37,553 bases of DNA from Ferrigenium straubiae. GTDB lineage: Bacteria; Pseudomonadota; Gammaproteobacteria; Burkholderiales; Gallionellaceae. A program made the translations under genes and the position numbers. The notes beneath the pieces were generated by a model, which worked only from the letters and a program-made list of their open reading frames with translations, searched no databases and was not told the DNA's origin. Shown here one piece after another: positions 8,893-16,757 of the stretch (the stretch's first letter is position 1; each line of letters opens with the position of its first letter). The stretch covers positions 5,878 to 43,430 of the forward strand of contig JAHQXD010000003.1 of assembly GCA_019449655.1 (NCBI GenBank). The letters are read 5' to 3'.

Positions 8893-11790
8893 TCATGTTT
8901 TTCTCACTCTTTGCGGCAACGTAAAGTAAAACGTAGCCCCCTGACCTTCTTTTCCTTCCGCCCACACTCTACCATTATGCCGGTGGATGATTCGCTGCAC
9001 CGTAGCCAGCCCGATTCCGCTTCCCTCAAACTCATCCGCCCCATGCAGGCGCTGGAAGGTGCCGAATAATTTATGGACATAGTCCATGTTGAAGCCGTCG
9101 CCGTTATCGCGCACGAAAAAAACCTCTTCCCCATCGATGGTGCACTTGCCGAATTCGATTTCCGCCTCGGCTTTCTTGCCGGTGTATTTCCAGGCATTGC
9201 CCAGCATGTTGTCCATCACGATACGCATCAGCCCAGCATCAGCCCTCACAGGCATGCCGGGCTGCAAAATGAGCCGCACTTGCCGTTCCGGATTCGCCCT
9301 GAAAAGGTCATCTGCAACATGCTCCGCAACTTCGCTCAGATCAACCGGTTCCCGCCTGAGCGGGCCGCGCGCCACCTGAGAAAGCTGCAACAAATCGTCG
9401 ATGAGACGATCCATACGCTGGCTGGCGCGGCACACGCGCTGCAAGTAATCCCTTCCCGTCGCATCCAGCTTGTCATGGTAGTTTTTCAGCAATATATGGC
9501 TGAAACCGTCGATGCTGCGCAATGGCGCACGCAAGTCGTGAGACACAGAATAACTGAACGCTTCGAGCTCCTTGTTGATGATTTCCAACTGGCGGGTGCG
9601 CTCCTTGACCCTCCGCTCCAAATCAAGGTTGAGCTGTTTGAGTTCGGTTTCCGCCCGTTCCCGGCATTCCCGTTCGGTAAAGGCATCCAGCGAAAACGAG
9701 ATATCGGCGGCCAATTCCAGCATCAGGCTGACGATATCCGCCGTAAAAAATTGCGTTTCCGCAGCATAGACGTTCATTGCGCCAACCACGATGCCCGCTT
9801 CACGGATCGGAAAGGCGGCAGATGCGCGGAAGCCGCGCATCCGCGCCCCATCCCGCCACGGCATCATGCCCGGGTCATGCTCAATATCCTGGCAGACGGC
9901 ATGCGCGCCTTCGCGGATCGCCCGGCCGGTCGGGCCGTTGCCGGTGCGCTCGTCGTCGAGCAGGATGTCGAATTTGCTCAGCAGATAATCCTTTTCCACA
10001 CCGGCATGGGCGACGGGTATCACCCAGTTCTCGTCCAGCATGCCGATCCAGGCAAACCGGAAAAGCCCCGACTCGATGGCGGCCTCGCAGATCGCCGTAA
10101 AAAGCTCGTTTCTGTCCCGGGAGCGCACGATCGCTTCATTCACCCGGCTCAGCAAGCGATACGCCCGGCTTAGCCGCTCGATCTCCACTTGGGCGTTCTT
10201 GGCCGCGGTAATGTCCTGCATCATGCCCATGCCCGCAAGGATGTTGCCCTCCGCGTCGCGCTCGACCCGGGCGCAATTCCTTATCCAGCGCGTTTGCCCG
10301 CCGATCACGATGCGGTGCTCGATGTCATAAGCCGCACCCAGCATCGCCTCGCCCCAGGCATTGAGCAACAGTTCGAGGTCGTCGGGATGAATGGCTTTAA
10401 CGAAAATTCCCGGATCAAAGACTTCAAGATTGAAGGCTTCCATATCCGACGCCTCAAGGTCGATGACAGGCTGTTGCGCGATGCCGAACAGGCGGCAAAT
10501 TTCTTCCGAGCGCTCCGCCCGGCCGGTGCGGGCGTCGAAGCTCCAACTGCCGATCTTGCCGATGGTGCGCGCGATGCCGAGGCTCATCTCGTTGCGGCGC
10601 AAGGTTTCTTCCGCCTGTTTGCGCTTGGTAATGTCGCGCGACAGAACGATGAAGCGCGGCTCCTGCCCCGCCCCGACGGGTTTGCGGGAAACGGAAAGCT
10701 CGAACCAGCGCTTGTCTCGCGCAAGCGGCAATTCAAATGTCCTGCCATGCGACCGCCCGCTTTCCTGCGCCTCCCGCAAGGCCGACATGACCACGTTTGC
10801 CGCATCGGGCGGCAGCACATCGGCCACCGTTTTCCCCAACATGTCTTCAATAGGCATCGCCAGCAAATCCAGATGCGCGGTATGGCAATCGTAGTAGCGG
10901 CCATCCAGCCCGAGCTCGAACAGCAGGTCGGGAATGGCGTCGATCGTCGCCTGCAGTTGGTTTTGCGACGCGCCCAAGCGGCCGTAAGGGCTTTCAATCG
11001 TCTCGACGAAAATCGCCCGATACAGGAACAGGTAGGCAATCGCCTTGTACACATGCCCCATCAGGTTGTAAACATCGGCCACCCTGACATAGCGCGTGAA
11101 GAAAAATCCGCTCAACGCCATCACGCACACCGCGCCGAACAGCGCCGCCGCATCGAACGGCAGCGGCTTGCGCATGCGTCGCCACAGCACCAGCGCGGCG
11201 GCGAAATTGAGCGCGATGATCGCGTATTCCCAGCCGATCTTGATTGCGGTGAGCCCTTGTCCCGGAGCGAAGGTGCTCGGCAGTTCGTCCTGATGCGACA
11301 GGATCAGCCAGTAGGCAAATGCGGTAACAGAAACCACCGCCGCAAACAGCTTGTAGCGGGTCACGGCAGAGGTCAAGGGGCGCCACGGCATAATGACGGC
11401 CGCAAGCAACGCAACGGCGGCCAGCGACCGCTCAGCCAGCCAGAAATCGATCGCCTTCTCCGCGCCGCTCGGCGTCACGAAATCCGGCATGCCCTCATAT
11501 GACAGCATGTGCGCGAAATTGAGCAGCCCCACCCCGAGGAATGCACAGGCAAGCAGTACGATATTGCCGGGTAAATTACGGTGATAGGAATGACAGCCCG
11601 CCGCAAAGATCAGCATGGATACGACGAGGGCAAAAGTCTCAAACAACATGTGCAGCGGCAGGTATCCCGGAAAGTTGCGCATGCCGGTGACGACGGAAAA
11701 CGGGAGCGTCAACGCCGCGCCGATCGCCAGCAGCGTGATGACAATGGCAATGCGGAACATCGGTTCTCTGTGACTGGAATGCAGGCTCAT
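8893..11790 (-). CDS. MASE3-PAS-PAS-GAF sensor histidine kinase
   Basis: A membrane sensor kinase of 965 residues and first gene of a four-gene signalling operon. Residues about 10-275 form a multi-helix membrane domain that matches MASE3 in its landmarks: PLHMLFETFALVVS, NFAHMLSYEGMPDF, FAPGQGLTAIKIGWEY. Two PAS domains (about 280-395 and 400-540) and a GAF domain (about 550-705) follow, then a coiled coil. The HisKA box is SVSHDLRAPLRSIDGF with phospho-acceptor His751, and the ATPase domain carries DNMLGNAWKYT, DNGDGFNM and GSGIGLATVQ. The start ATG at 11790 has AAGGGCGAG just upstream. The ligand of MASE3 is not known. Confidence 0.94.
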   Translation of the reverse strand: MSLHSSHREPMFRIAIVITLLAIGAALTLPFSVVTGMRNFPGYLPLHMLFETFALVVSMLIFAAGCHSYHRNLPGNIVLLACAFLGVGLLNFAHMLSYEGMPDFVTPSGAEKAIDFWLAERSLAAVALLAAVIMPWRPLTSAVTRYKLFAAVVSVTAFAYWLILSHQDELPSTFAPGQGLTAIKIGWEYAIIALNFAAALVLWRRMRKPLPFDAAALFGAVCVMALSGFFFTRYVRVADVYNLMGHVYKAIAYLFLYRAIFVETIESPYGRLGASQNQLQATIDAIPDLLFELGLDGRYYDCHTAHLDLLAMPIEDMLGKTVADVLPPDAANVVMSALREAQESGRSHGRTFELPLARDKRWFELSVSRKPVGAGQEPRFIVLSRDITKRKQAEETLRRNEMSLGIARTIGKIGSWSFDARTGRAERSEEICRLFGIAQQPVIDLEASDMEAFNLEVFDPGIFVKAIHPDDLELLLNAWGEAMLGAAYDIEHRIVIGGQTRWIRNCARVERDAEGNILAGMGMMQDITAAKNAQVEIERLSRAYRLLSRVNEAIVRSRDRNELFTAICEAAIESGLFRFAWIGMLDENWVIPVAHAGVEKDYLLSKFDILLDDERTGNGPTGRAIREGAHAVCQDIEHDPGMMPWRDGARMRGFRASAAFPIREAGIVVGAMNVYAAETQFFTADIVSLMLELAADISFSLDAFTERECRERAETELKQLNLDLERRVKERTRQLEIINKELEAFSYSVSHDLRAPLRSIDGFSHILLKNYHDKLDATGRDYLQRVCRASQRMDRLIDDLLQLSQVARGPLRREPVDLSEVAEHVADDLFRANPERQVRLILQPGMPVRADAGLMRIVMDNMLGNAWKYTGKKAEAEIEFGKCTIDGEEVFFVRDNGDGFNMDYVHKLFGTFQRLHGADEFEGSGIGLATVQRIIHRHNGRVWAEGKEGQGATFYFTLPQRVRKT

Positions 11791-12077
11791 CTCGCCCTTT
11801 TCCGGTATGCGTGCGGATTCATGCTGGTAGCGCTCTTGTGATGTAACGTCGATGTTTGATTTTTGCCCGTCTGGCCGCCTGCCGCATTGCAGTGGTGGCC
11901 TTTGGGTTGGCGAAGTTCGCGAATCAGCGCGGGAAGGTAGCGGAAATCAGGTTCAATGTATATATGCCATTCGGCCTATTTTGCATGCCCTGCGGCCGGT
12001 TCGCCGAACCGGCATTTCCTTGGGGATGGTGTGGTTTTTGCCGGCGGATATCAATCGCCAAGCGGGGGTTTGCAGGT
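11791..12077. other. Intergenic region between smc and the MASE3 kinase operon
   Basis: About 287 bases without a gene. It should hold the end of the smc transcript and the promoter of the kinase operon, both on the minus strand. The clearest structure is the perfect palindrome GCCGGTTCGCCGAACCGGC at 11995-12013, with 9-base arms. No T-run follows on either strand, so it is not a textbook rho-independent terminator. No convincing promoter hexamers were found. Confidence 0.5.
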
Positions 12078-15000
12078 CTACGCGGCGATCGGCTCGTCGC
12101 GCATGCGCAAGGCTTCCTCGATGTCCACCGCGACGACGTTGGACACGCCTTTCTCCTGCATGGTCACGCCGACCAGCTGCTGCGCGAGTTCCATGGTGAG
12201 CTTGTTGTGGCTGATGAACAGGAACTGGGTGTGCTGCGACATCTTCTTGATGAGCGCGCACAGCCGCTCGGTGTTGGTGTCGTCGAGCGGCGCGTCCACC
12301 TCGTCGAGCAGACAGAACGGCGCCGGGTTGAGCTGGAACAGCGAGAACACCAGGGAGATCGCGGTCAGCGCCTTCTCGCCGCCCGACATCAGGTGGATCG
12401 AGCTGTTCTTCTTGCCCGGTGGCTGCGCCATCACCTGCACGCCGCTGTCGAGGATCTCCTCGCCGGTCAGGATCAGGCGCGCCTCGCCGCCACCGAACAG
12501 GATCGGGAACATCTCCCCGAGGTGCTGGTTGACCTGGTTGTAGGTATCCATCAGCAGGTCGCGCGACTCCTTGTCGATGCGGCGGATCGCTTCTTCCAGC
12601 GTGGCCATCGCCTCGTTCAGGTCCGCGGCCTGCGCATCCAGGTAGGCCTTGCGCTCGGTCGCGGTCTGCAGCTCTTCGAGCGCGGCGAGGTTCACCGCGC
12701 CCAGTGCCTCGATGTCGGCATTCAGCCGGTTCAGCTCACTCTGCAGCGCATTCGGCTTGTTGTTGCCGGATTCCAGCAGCGGCAGCAGCGCCTGTTCGTC
12801 CACGCCCTGCAGCTGCTCCGCCCACTGCTCGAAGTGCAGGCGCGCCTCCTGCTCCTTGAGCGCGAGTTCGTTGAGCTTTTCGCGTAGCGGGTTGAGGCGG
12901 TGCTCGCAGGCGAGACGCTCCTGCTCAAGCTTCTGCAATCCGACCGTGGCGTGTTCCAGCGCGTTGCGCGCCTCGGCCAGCGCCTGTTCGGTGGCCTGGC
13001 GCGCCTCCAGCGCGGTCTGCAACTGCTGCTTGGCCGTTTCGTCCTCGCCGCCCGACAATTCCGCGCGCAGTTGCACGAGGTTCTGCTCAAACTGCGCGAG
13101 GGCCTCGGTGATCTGCTGGACGTTGTGCTGCAGGTCGGCAATCTTCTCGATGCAGGTCTTGGCGAAGAAACGCGCCTCCTGCAGCGCATGCTGCGCCTGC
13201 TGCGACCTTGAGCGCTGGTCGCGCAACGCAAGATCCTGATGGTTGGCCTGGCGCTGCGCCTCGTCCACCTGCGCATGGAACGCGGCGATCTGCTCGCGCA
13301 GGATTGCCGCCTGTTCGTCCACGCCCTGCTGCTGGCGCTGCTCGCCGCCCAGCTGGTCGGCGAGTTCCTGCATCTCGCGCTCGATCTGCATCGCGCGCTC
13401 CGCGCTGCGTTCCTGCGCCTGGCTCAGCTTGAGCAACTGCATCTGCAGGCCGTGCAGGCGCTGCTGCAGCTCGTTGCCGGCACTGCGCAGCGGCGCGATC
13501 TGCGCCTCGATGGACTGGTAGTGCTGCTCGGCCTCGGCAACCTGCTGCCGGGCAAGCTCCGCATCGCGGTTCTGCGCGGCCAGCTCCTGCTCCAGCCGCT
13601 CGATCTCGCGCTGTCGCGCGAGCACGCCGTGCAAGGTGCTGTCCGGCGCATGGAACAGCACGCTGTGCGCGCCGACCAGATGGCCTTGCGGGGTGACGAA
13701 CCAGCCGCCCGCCGGCAATTGCGCGCGCTGCGCATAGGCCTGCGCGAGGTCCGCCGCCGCATAGACATGCGTCAGCCAGTCGCTCATTACCGGTTTTATC
13801 TGTTCGTCCTGGCACTGCACGTAACTCAGCAATGGACGCAGGTCGGGATTCATCCCGACAGCTTCGTCATGTCGGGATGAATCTCGACCTACGGAAAACA
13901 GCGCGAGCTTCGCCGGCGGCGCGTCATTCCATGCGGCGGCATCGGCAAGCGACGGCATGGCAATCGCGTTCAGCCGCTCGCGCAGCACCGCTTCCAGCGC
14001 GTCTTCCCAGCCGTTCTCGATGCGGATCGACTGCCACAGGCGCGGGAGTTTTTCGATCTGGCGCTGCTGCAGCCAGGCGTTGAGGTTCTTGTCGCTGTCG
14101 ATATGCTGCTGCAGTTGCTGCAGCGCATGCAGGCGCGCCTCGGTCTGCGCGTGCAGGCGCTCCTGCTGCTGCAACGCGGTGCGCCGGTTGTGCCGTTCGC
14201 CGTCGGCCAGCGGCAACTGCTCCTGCAGTTGCGCGAGCCTCTCCACCTGTTCGGCGCGCTCCGCCTCCTGTTCGGCGATCTGCTGCTGCGCCTGCTGCAG
14301 CGCGCCGCCATCGGTGCGCGGCAGATTGTCCTTTTCCAGCAGCAGGCGCAAGCGGCGCGATTCCAGTTGCTGGATGTTGCGCTGCAGATGCTCGCGCTGC
14401 GTGTCGGCCAGTTGCAGTTGCTGCTGCAGTTGCAGTTGCTCGCGCTGCAAGGCGTTGTGGCGTTCCTGCGCGATGCGCGCCGCCTCTTCGGCCTGCGGCA
14501 GGTTCGCGCTTTCCAGTTGCGCGTGCTGCTCGGCCTCGGCGGCCTTGACCGCCGCACCGTCCTGCTGGCGCTGCCAGTGCTCCAGCAGCGAATGCACGCC
14601 CTGGCGCTGGTGCTTCTGCTGTTCGATCTGCTTCTCGGTGTTGGCGATCTGCTGCGCCGTGCGGTTCCGCTGATCGGCGACATGCTTGATGTGCTGCTCC
14701 AGCCGCGCGATCTCGGCATTCGCGGTGTAGAGCTCGCCCTGCTTGACGTGCAGCGCGTCGGAAAACTGGTAATGCCCGCTGCGCGCGGTTTCGAGCTGGC
14801 TTTCGATGTCGCGCAGCCGCGCGGTTTCCGCCTCCAGCTCGTTGCGCGTCTTCTCCGTCGCCTGCACGAACCGGACGCGCTGCGCTTCGGCCTCCTGCCG
14901 CTTCACGAGCCAGAACAGGTGCTGCGTAGTGTCGCGCTGCGCCTCCAGCGTGCGGTATTGCTTCGCCACTTCGGCCTGCTCGCCGAGGTGCACCAGTTGT

Positions 15001-15608
15001 TTTTCCAGTTCCTGCAGGATGTCGCTGACGCGCAGGAGGTTGTCGCGCGTGTCGCCGAGACGCAACTCCGTCTCGCGACGGCGGTCGCGGTATTTGGAAA
15101 CGCCCGCCGCCTCCTCGAGGAACACGCGCAGCTCCTCGGGTTTCGCCTCGATGATGCGCGAGATCATGCCCTGCTCGATGATCGCATAGGCGCGCGGGCC
15201 CAGGCCGGTGCCGAGGAAGATGTCGGTAATGTCCTTGCGCCGCACGTGCAGGTTGTTGATGTGGTAGGTGGATTCGCCGTCGCGCTGCAGCACGCGCTTG
15301 ATGGAAATTTCCGCGTAGCTCGACCACTGCCCGGCGGCCTTGCCCAGCGAATTGTCGAAGACCAGTTCCACGCTGGCGCGCGACACCGGCTTGCGCTTGC
15401 TCGATCCGTTGAAGATCACGTCCTGCATGGTCTCGCCGCGCAGCGCCGAGGCCTTGGATTCGCCCAGCACCCAGCGCAGCGCGTCGATCACATTCGACTT
15501 GCCGCAGCCGTTCGGCCCGACCACGCCCACGATCTGCCCCGGCAGCGCGATGTGCGTGGGATCAGCGAAGGATTTAAAACCGGCCAGCTTGATCTGGGAA
15601 AGACGCAA
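12078..15608 (-). CDS. smc: Chromosome segregation protein SMC
   Basis: Structural-maintenance-of-chromosomes ATPase that with ScpA/ScpB organises and segregates the chromosome. Its 1176 residues are full length for the family. Walker A is GPNGCGKS at residues 31-38; the signature motif SGGEK is near 1072 and Walker B LLDEVDAPLD near 1099-1108. Long glutamine-rich coiled coils flank a central hinge at about 520-680. Translation starts at TTG (15608-15606): the N-terminus MRLSQIKLAGFKSF matches the family and an in-frame stop lies just upstream, so no ATG is available. Residues 574-590 are encoded by a palindromic element (13841-13889). It is transcribed divergently from queF. ScpA/ScpB are not nearby. 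Confidence 0.97.
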   Translation of the reverse strand: MRLSQIKLAGFKSFADPTHIALPGQIVGVVGPNGCGKSNVIDALRWVLGESKASALRGETMQDVIFNGSSKRKPVSRASVELVFDNSLGKAAGQWSSYAEISIKRVLQRDGESTYHINNLHVRRKDITDIFLGTGLGPRAYAIIEQGMISRIIEAKPEELRVFLEEAAGVSKYRDRRRETELRLGDTRDNLLRVSDILQELEKQLVHLGEQAEVAKQYRTLEAQRDTTQHLFWLVKRQEAEAQRVRFVQATEKTRNELEAETARLRDIESQLETARSGHYQFSDALHVKQGELYTANAEIARLEQHIKHVADQRNRTAQQIANTEKQIEQQKHQRQGVHSLLEHWQRQQDGAAVKAAEAEQHAQLESANLPQAEEAARIAQERHNALQREQLQLQQQLQLADTQREHLQRNIQQLESRRLRLLLEKDNLPRTDGGALQQAQQQIAEQEAERAEQVERLAQLQEQLPLADGERHNRRTALQQQERLHAQTEARLHALQQLQQHIDSDKNLNAWLQQRQIEKLPRLWQSIRIENGWEDALEAVLRERLNAIAMPSLADAAAWNDAPPAKLALFSVGRDSSRHDEAVGMNPDLRPLLSYVQCQDEQIKPVMSDWLTHVYAAADLAQAYAQRAQLPAGGWFVTPQGHLVGAHSVLFHAPDSTLHGVLARQREIERLEQELAAQNRDAELARQQVAEAEQHYQSIEAQIAPLRSAGNELQQRLHGLQMQLLKLSQAQERSAERAMQIEREMQELADQLGGEQRQQQGVDEQAAILREQIAAFHAQVDEAQRQANHQDLALRDQRSRSQQAQHALQEARFFAKTCIEKIADLQHNVQQITEALAQFEQNLVQLRAELSGGEDETAKQQLQTALEARQATEQALAEARNALEHATVGLQKLEQERLACEHRLNPLREKLNELALKEQEARLHFEQWAEQLQGVDEQALLPLLESGNNKPNALQSELNRLNADIEALGAVNLAALEELQTATERKAYLDAQAADLNEAMATLEEAIRRIDKESRDLLMDTYNQVNQHLGEMFPILFGGGEARLILTGEEILDSGVQVMAQPPGKKNSSIHLMSGGEKALTAISLVFSLFQLNPAPFCLLDEVDAPLDDTNTERLCALIKKMSQHTQFLFISHNKLTMELAQQLVGVTMQEKGVSNVVAVDIEEALRMRDEPIAA
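13841..13889. repeat. Double palindromic element inside the smc hinge coding region
   Basis: Left arm GGTCGGGATTCATCCCGAC at 13841-13859 and right arm GTCGGGATGAATCTCGACC at 13871-13889 are inverted copies with one mismatch over 19 bases, separated by an 11-base loop. The left arm is also internally palindromic: GTCGGGAT and ATCCCGAC around two bases. This is the layout of an extragenic palindrome, but here it is inside a gene and in frame. On the minus strand it supplies smc residues 574-590 (about GRDSSRHDEAVGMNPDL). Confidence 0.88.
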
Positions 15609-15776
15609 TTTGGATTTCGTAACGTTTTATAATGCGCAGCATTCTAGCGGTCATGGCAATCAAAGTCACCCCCGGCCATAACCGCCCCTCTCCCCTGCCC
15701 TCTCCCGCAAGCGGGCGAGGGTGAAAAGGTGTCGCTTTGCGACGTTATAATTAGATAAACCTGACAGGCAGACCAA
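15609..15776. promoter_or_regulatory. Divergent smc/queF intergenic region with two hairpins
   Basis: A TATAAA at 15631-15626 (minus strand) is a possible smc -10 box with a poor -35. A TATAAT at 15746-15751 (plus) lies 26 bases before the queF start, again with no good -35. Between them is an inverted repeat with 11-base arms and one mismatch (15698-15708 and 15711-15721, loop AA), followed by the hairpin GTCGCTTTGCGAC at 15731-15743. The first looks like a dispersed intergenic repeat rather than a terminator, as no T-run follows. I see no preQ1 riboswitch pattern. Confidence 0.45.
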
Positions 15777-16196
15777 ATGAGCACAAAACCGGGCAAAACG
15801 CTGGAAACCTTCCCCAACCCCAACCCGCGGCGCGATTACCATATCCACATGGAAATCCCCGAGTTCACCTGCCTGTGCCCCAAGACCGGCCAGCCAGACT
15901 TCGCCACGCTGATCCTCGATTACATCCCCGACCAGGCCTGCGTCGAGCTGAAGAGCCTCAAGCTCTACACTTGGTCGTTCCGCGACGAGGGGCACTTCCA
16001 CGAGGACGTGACCAACCGCATCCTCGACGACCTGGTCGCCGCTACCCGGCCACGCTTCATGCGCCTGACCGCCAAGTTCTACGTGCGCGGCGGCATCTTC
16101 ACCAACGTGGTCGCGGAACACCGCAAGGAAGGCTGGCAACCGCAGCCGCCGGTGGACCTGACGCAGTTCGAGGCACAGTCGAATACGCGCGGGTAA
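15777..16196 (+). CDS. queF: NADPH-dependent 7-cyano-7-deazaguanine (preQ0) reductase, single-domain type
   Basis: Reduces preQ0 to preQ1 in queuosine biosynthesis for tRNA wobble position 34. The 139 residues correspond to the short unimodular (YkvM-type) enzyme. Cys34 in [10 protein letters not shown] is the thioimide-forming nucleophile and Asp41, seven residues on, the general acid. The QueF signature ELKSLKLY and the substrate-binding segment [12 protein letters not shown] are present. It is transcribed away from smc and is followed by the decayed arsenic region. No other queuosine gene is close. Confidence 0.97.
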   Translation: MSTKPGKTLETFPNPNPRRDYHIHMEIPEFTCLCPKTGQPDFATLILDYIPDQACVELKSLKLYTWSFRDEGHFHEDVTNRILDDLVAATRPRFMRLTAKFYVRGGIFTNVVAEHRKEGWQPQPPVDLTQFEAQSNTRG

Positions 16197-16208
16197 CCCC
16201 TTCCGCTC

Positions 16209-16326
16209 TCACTCCCGCGCCGCACCCCCATACCACGCCTGCGTGGCATTGGCGATTCTCACCACCAGCAGCATCACCGGCACCTCGATCAGCACGCCGA
16301 CCACGGTCGCCAGCGCCGCCCTGATG
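16209..16326 (-). pseudogene. C-terminal remnant of an ACR3-type arsenite efflux pump
   Basis: The minus strand encodes ALATVVGVLIEVPVMLLVVR followed by IANATQAWYGGAARE and a stop. This is the pattern of the last membrane helix and tail of ACR3/ArsB arsenite transporters as I know them. Upstream the homology stops at once and the frame runs into a REP-like hairpin, so at least nine-tenths of the gene is missing. It is in the same orientation as the arsR remnant 160 bases upstream. The open frame that starts at 16400 is chance read-through of the junction. Confidence 0.7.
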
Positions 16327-16342
16327 ATGAAATACGCAGCCT

Positions 16343-16368
16343 GTAGGAGCGCAGCTCGCTGCGCGAAG
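16343..16368. repeat. REP-like extragenic palindrome
   Basis: GTAGGAGCGCAGCTCGCTGC is the start of this element. The stem is GCGCAGC-TC-GCTGCGC (16349-16364), preceded by TAGGA and followed by GAAG. This layout resembles the REP sequences common in Pseudomonas and some betaproteobacteria. It sits exactly at the broken edge of the arsenite-pump remnant. Confidence 0.65.
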
Positions 16369-16401
16369 GGTGCAATCGCCCGATGGTCTTGCATAGCCAA
16401 T

Positions 16402-16434
16402 CCACTAATCCATCAAGAAACGATGGATTAGTGG
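16402..16434. repeat. Perfect 13-bp inverted repeat
   Basis: CCACTAATCCATC (16402-16414) and GATGGATTAGTGG (16422-16434) are perfect inverted copies around the loop AAGAAAC. There is no T-run to mark a terminator. It lies between the two arsenic-gene remnants and may be a leftover of the event that removed the middle of the operon. Confidence 0.75.
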
Positions 16435-16489
16435 CTGGTTAAATCTGGCTCCTGCGGCATATGGCCGACCTGCACCTCTAATAGCCCGG

Positions 16490-16615
16490 CTACTTCGGCT
16501 TGCAGGCATCCGTGTTCCCGCCGCAGCAGTTTTCCGTCAGATACGCCACCATGCCGTTTATCACCGCAAAATTCGCCGTGTAATAAACAAAGCGCCCCTC
16601 CTGCCGGCTCTCCAC
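16490..16615 (-). pseudogene. C-terminal remnant of an ArsR-family repressor
   Basis: Reading the minus strand from 16615 gives VESRQEGRFVYYTANFAV, INGMVAYLTENCCGGNTDA and CKPK with a TAG stop at 16492-16490. This is the wing and C-terminal helix of an ArsR/SmtB repressor, with the cysteines of a C-terminal arsenite site (CC followed by a third Cys). Upstream of the valine the frame meets a stop and the helix-turn-helix half is gone. With the pump remnant it shows that an arsR-acr3 operon once stood here. The 360-base open frame over this segment in another frame has no family features. Confidence 0.72.
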
Positions 16616-16757
16616 CACAATTCAAACAAGGATTGTTAGCGGGCACAACCCCACTTTCCCCAAGCAAATGGCCGTAATCAATCTGCAACATTGCCTTAAC
16701 CCACCCGCAACAATCGGCAACTATCCTGCTGCGCATCCCACTCACAAGGGCAACCCG

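Noticed and set aside
11995..12013. Terminator of smc
   Set aside because: The palindrome is perfect but no T-run follows on the minus strand.
13924..15327. A 467-residue Ala/Arg-rich frame inside smc
   Set aside because: Typical GC-rich shadow frame with low-complexity composition on the same strand as smc.
15698..15743. preQ1 riboswitch before queF
   Set aside because: Two simple hairpins are present, but nothing like the small pseudoknot and A-rich tail of a preQ1 aptamer.
15666..16139. A 157-residue minus-strand frame over queF
   Set aside because: It is the antisense shadow of a well-supported queF gene.
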